Source: Mugil cephalus
Taxonomy: Eukaryota; Chordata; Actinopteri; Mugiliformes; Mugilidae
Assembly (NCBI RefSeq): GCF_022458985.1
Contig: NC_061790.1
Location: 14,922,397-14,986,396 of the forward strand
Direction of reading: 5' to 3'
Length of the DNA stretch: 64,000 bases
Part shown: one piece after another, positions 56,080-64,000 of the stretch
How positions within the stretch are numbered: position 1 is the first letter of the stretch
How the letters are laid out: every line of letters starts with the position of its first letter
Notes under the pieces: generated by a model
What the model was told of the DNA's origin: nothing
The model's database searches: none
Seen by the model: the letters and a program-made list of their open reading frames with translations, nothing else
Program-made: the position numbers and the translations under genes

Positions 56080-56370
56080 GGGCAGCGAAGTAGGTGGTGG
56101 GTCTGGGTCTGGGTCTGGGTTCAAATCCATCAAACCCAGACTCTGTCTGCATGGGTTTTCTCTAGCTTCCTCTAGCTTCCTCCCACCATCCAAAGACATG
56201 CTTTTTGGGTTAACTTGAGATCCGAAATTGGGATTGTGTGGTTGTCTGTCTCTCTGTATTAGCCCTGCAATGGATTGGCGACCTGTACTGTGTGTATCCC
56301 GCCTCTAGCCCAATGAAAGCCCCTGTGACCCCATAGAGGACAAGCGGTTATAGAAAATGAATGCATGAAG
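56080..56370 (+). mobile_element. V-SINE copy, + orientation
   Basis: GGTTCAAATCC (B-box-like) at about 56119, then TGGGTTTTCTCTAGCTTCC, TCCCACCATCCAAAGACATG, GTGTGGTTGTCTGTCTCTCT, CTGCAATGGATTGGCGACCT and a GAAAATGAATGCATGAA tail. Tandem GGGTCT words precede the B box. Confidence 0.72.
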
Positions 56371-56520
56371 TTCTATTAGTGGACATAAGAGGATGTGGGA
56401 AAACTAAAATAAAACTTGTGCTTCCTCCCAGAGTAAAGAGTGCACCTACCTACCAGAAGACTTCTGACAGAAAAATAGATTGTGTAGCTGTTCTATTCCC
56501 TCAGAAAAAAAAAACTAATT

Positions 56521-56752
56521 CATCAGTCCATTAATTATTTATAACTAAGGGTCAAGGGGGGCTGCAGCGTGTCCCTTGGCATTCGACGAGAGGCGGGGGT
56601 TACACCCTGGACAGTCCACCAGTCTACGGCAGAGCAAACACAAACGACCATTTACACTCACACCTTCGGCCAATTTAGATTGAGCAATTTACCTAGCACG
56701 CACACTGACCCCCGCATGAAGGTCCTTCCTTGCTGCGTGGTAACCACCACAT
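56521..56752 (-). mobile_element. V-SINE copy, - orientation, internally deleted
   Basis: On the + strand: GGGGGCTGCAGCGTGTCCC, CGAGAGGCGGGGGTTACACC, CTGGACAGTCCACCAGTCTA, CATTTACACTCACACCTTCG and GGCCAATTTAGA, ending at GTAACCACCAC (reversed A-box side). The block around CCAAAGACATGC is missing, so it is shorter than the others. Confidence 0.68.
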
Positions 56753-58300
56753 AAAACAAGTGTCACCTCAGACATAATATGCCTTTAAGATATTACACAT
56801 CCATTTGATTAACAACACCTCGTGAGGTATTTTTCATATGATGAAATTGCTCCATTTAAATGAGTAAAATGGTTAATTGCGGTCCCTCGTGGGTTAACAT
56901 TTCCCAGGAAATAAATTATTCAAACTACATTAAGGCAGTAGTAAAGCCAATTGATATTTTATTTTTAGACTTATATATAATTGACATATTTGCAGAAACT
57001 AAATTATTGGTTTACCGAAGTCTCAGTTGGTAATTTAAATTATAATATGAACAGAAGAATGATTATATTTTAAATAACCAAGTTAGATACAGTAATTGAT
57101 AAAGGCTCCAGTATGCATTATATACAGGGGTAAACTGCTCAAGTAATTGCTTACTTAGGTAGATGTAAGTAGCCTGCATATGCAGCCGTACTTCATTTGT
57201 AACAAAGTGAAGGACAAAAGAAAAAAGATAATGTGTGAAATATGTGAGAACAATTTCAAGATATACCTCGTGAGTAGTGTGTAAAAGACACCTTACTTCC
57301 TCATAGTGTGCAAATCTCTCACACTTTGAATTCACGGTTGTGCACTTCCTGTATCAAATCTCAGTAGTAGGCCCACTTTGGAGATTTTTGTTTGTTTTGT
57401 TTTCGATCAAAAATGTACTGCTCCAGAAATAATGCAAAAAAAGATAAAGTGATTACCTTGGACATTTTTATCATTACTTGTGATTTCCTTGAAGTCTAAC
57501 TTCACATAAAATTAAACAGTTTACAGAAATGGAAAAGGAAAAGACTAGGGGCTATTTGCTGTTAAATAAAATTATAAATTTACTCTCAAAAAACCCCAAA
57601 ACAACGTCTTCCATTTTTTTTATTTATTTTTTTATTTTATGTAGATCTACAGCTGCCTTAGTGATGACAGAGGAAGTGGGCTGTCATGTATTTCCTTGAT
57701 AATCTCCTTCATCTCGCATCAGTGTGTCCATTGCCATTAGATTGCCCTAACTCTCGGGGACTCATTCATTAAGCCGCATTCCCGTTCTCCTCCAACCCTT
57801 CCCCCATTTTACTGCCTGGCACTATTTGGAAGAGAAATGGACGACTTCCCCACCAAACGGCTCCCAGTGAGAGTGGGTGTGTTAAGCTAAACGTCTTGTT
57901 ACACAATTACAACAGAGGAACGACCACAGAGCAGTGACTGAATGAACGCAGCCAGCTAGTTAGCTGTAACATTTACTAAAACCTAGCTGGAACGGTTAGA
58001 TCGGCTGTAAATCCCTCTCAAACACGAGAGCTATATTCTACACCCGCAGCTACAAATACTGAAAAAATATCACAGGAATCACGTTTTGTTCATCCGAAAT
58101 TAATTTTGAACTAAGACGGTGTGCCACTGTAATTAATATAACGCACTAAATGTCGTCTAGCTACAAAGTAATTCTGCAGCAATGTGTCCTCCTCCCCTTT
58201 AGCAGGCTGCCATTTCTACCTCCCCTCGACAGTGGCGTGCGTAAGACACACAACCCTCTTCCCCTTCCGCAAAGGGCTTGCGCTTTTTCGGGGGAGGGGG

Positions 58301-58608
58301 AGGGGGATTTAGACGAAATTGCCCCTACAGCGTACCGACAGCGATTGAAATTCACCCCGAGTGACAGTCAATGCAGTAACACGTTAGCAGCTCGGTCTTT
58401 GAGAGGGGAAGACGACGTTTTGAGGGGTAAACATCACAGCGCGCACTACTTGCCGCTTCGCGGAGGAGTTTTCGACGCTGCCGGGACTCGGTGTGAGCCG
58501 AGCTGAATGGAGGCAGCCTCTTCCTGGTGGATAAACAGTGACAGCTACAGGGCAGCCACCTAGACCCAGCACACAGGCTCTGGCGCTGCCCTGGCAAACA
58601 ACACCAAA
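58301..58608 (+). promoter_or_regulatory. phip promoter / 5' UTR region (CpG-rich)
   Basis: CpG-rich sequence directly upstream of the ATG, with no TATA box evident, as is typical of housekeeping promoters. The transcription start is not located. Confidence 0.45.
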
Positions 58609-62876
<4,268 letters not shown>

Positions 62877-64000
62877 GTAAGGCTGCCGTTTGTGTATACG
62901 CGCGCGTTTGTGTTAACCTCAGCCGGGATACATCTCCCAGCTTGCGATGCCTCTCCGTGTGTAGCGGTGCCTGGGTTCAGCGATGCGGTCGTCTGTCTAG
63001 AGTCATCTCTCCCGTGTTTGATTGTTACAAGGCGTCTTTAGCTCATGAGCCATCTGCATGTGTTCTGGTAGGAGGTAATTACTGTTTACCTTACTGTAGT
63101 GGGATGCTTGTGTCATATACAGTGATTCACAGCTGTGACCTGTAGGAGAGAAAATTCACACGACTTGCCGGTGAAAAGTCGTGTTTTAAAGAGGGGGAAC
63201 AAGGGATTGTTGTTGTTTTACTCTCAGAGGAAGGAAGTTGATCTTTGCCCTCTGGATGCCCATGTGCTGTTAGTCCTCGCAGTCATCGGTAGACTTCCAG
63301 CATCTGTTAATGTGTTGAATATTAAATGAACAATGAGACAATGTTGATTTAATGTTGCCGTCCTTCTGCTCGGATCCTCGAGTCAAACACTGCCTGCTGC
63401 TATACACCATTTTCAGCTTTCACTTCTTAAATCACTAAAAATGGCTGGCTGCTGAGCGGGAGGGGGGTCAGATTGAGTCCCTCTTTCTCTCTTTTCCTGT
63501 TATCTCTCTCTCTTTCTTTTTTTTTTCTCTCTCCCCCCCTCCTCATCCTGCGCTGCCCCTCCTTTGTTCCTTTCTCTCCATCCCTCCCTCCCTGCTCTCT
63601 TCTCCCCCTCTTCTCGCTATTTCTCATCATAACTGGAGAAAATGTTTCCTCTGAGGCGCTGGCTAAGTGCCAGAATTAAAATTCATTCTTGGTCTCCCTC
63701 ACTTTCTCCTTCTCCCTGTTTTTTTTTTTCTTCTTCTCTCTGCTCGTTTTTTTTTTCTCCCTCCCCTTTTATTTATATATTTTCTTATTTTTGGATCTCG
63801 GTCTTTTTTACTTGCTGCAGTTGCGGCCAGATTGATTGATGGTATCGTGCAGCCTGTGCGTTCAGCGTGATGGCTGCGTTCAGCGAGCACATGCTCATGT
63901 ATGTTTACTTTAACAATTGACTGGCAGTATTGATTTGTATAATATAGCTGTAGAAATGGAAAGTAGCTCATTATCATGACCATTGGAGAGGACAACTTAA
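62877..64000 (+). other. phip intron 7 (runs off window)
   Basis: Noncoding. It contains a pyrimidine-rich tract of about 320 bp at 63474-63792 (mostly C and T on the + strand), which explains the frames of Ser/Leu/Phe or Arg/Lys/Glu there. Confidence 0.6.

Larger units (their letters stand above)
54262..58300. other. Intergenic region between hmgn3 and phip
   Basis: No credible exon. It contains a TTAA-bounded element (55172-55660), two oppositely oriented V-SINEs (56080-56370 and 56521-56752) and AT-rich filler. The end (57890-58300) grades into the CpG-rich phip promoter region. Confidence 0.55.

Noticed and set aside
56080-56130. tRNA-like B-box in the V-SINE
   Set aside because: Part of a SINE head; no cloverleaf or anticodon arm can be drawn, so it is not a tRNA gene.

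Overview
This window is nuclear DNA from a ray-finned fish. It contains multi-exon vertebrate genes with GT-AG introns, long A/T runs and CA/TG microsatellites, and interspersed repeats of teleost type. The short introns and gene spacing suggest a teleost, possibly a percomorph, but that is inference. Bacterial-style operons, origins and CRISPR arrays are absent. Most long open frames are chance frames in introns, UTRs or microsatellites. The coding content comes from joining short exons with matching splice phase.

Layout from left to right: (1) 1-12010, + strand, 3' half of runx2, with three coding exons (4193-4360, 5954-6115, 8652-9130) for the C-terminal transactivation/repression region ending in VWRPY, then a roughly 2.9-kb 3' UTR. 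The Runt-domain exons lie to the left of the window. (2) 12010-20300, an 8-kb gene-free, repeat-poor interval that may hold runx2 or clic5 control elements. (3) 20327-32381, - strand, clic5, a chloride intracellular channel / GST-fold protein. It has five common exons and two alternative first coding exons: a 17-codon one (27622-27672) for the short form and a 214-codon acidic one (31740-32381) for the long form. (4) 36339-39384, - strand, enpp5 (three coding exons, 491 aa, all metal and catalytic residues visible), with a probable noncoding first exon near 40739-40850. (5) 40850-46850, a gene-free interval with transposon remnants and a CRE+TATA promoter-like site pointing away from enpp5. 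(6) 47175-53401, + strand, complete hmgn3 (six exons, 94 aa) behind a cluster of four CCAAT boxes. (7) 54260-58300, intergenic, with two V-SINE copies in opposite orientation and a TTAA-flanked element. (8) 58609-62876, + strand, the first seven coding exons of phip (200 codons), continuing beyond the right edge.

The gene set matches human chromosome 6, but there RUNX2-CLIC5-ENPP4/5 (6p) and HMGN3-PHIP (6q14) are far apart on opposite arms, whereas here they lie within 64 kb. No operon-like cooperation is implied. The genes are independent: an osteoblast transcription factor, a cortical-cytoskeleton/channel protein, a membrane ectophosphodiesterase, a nucleosome-binding protein and a chromatin reader / ubiquitin-ligase receptor. 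I see no unmistakable new biological system. The best leads are a near-perfect 35-bp hairpin in a clic5 intron, the short clic5 first exon, the helically spaced CCAAT cluster, the divergent promoter beside enpp5, and two TTAA-bounded repeat copies.
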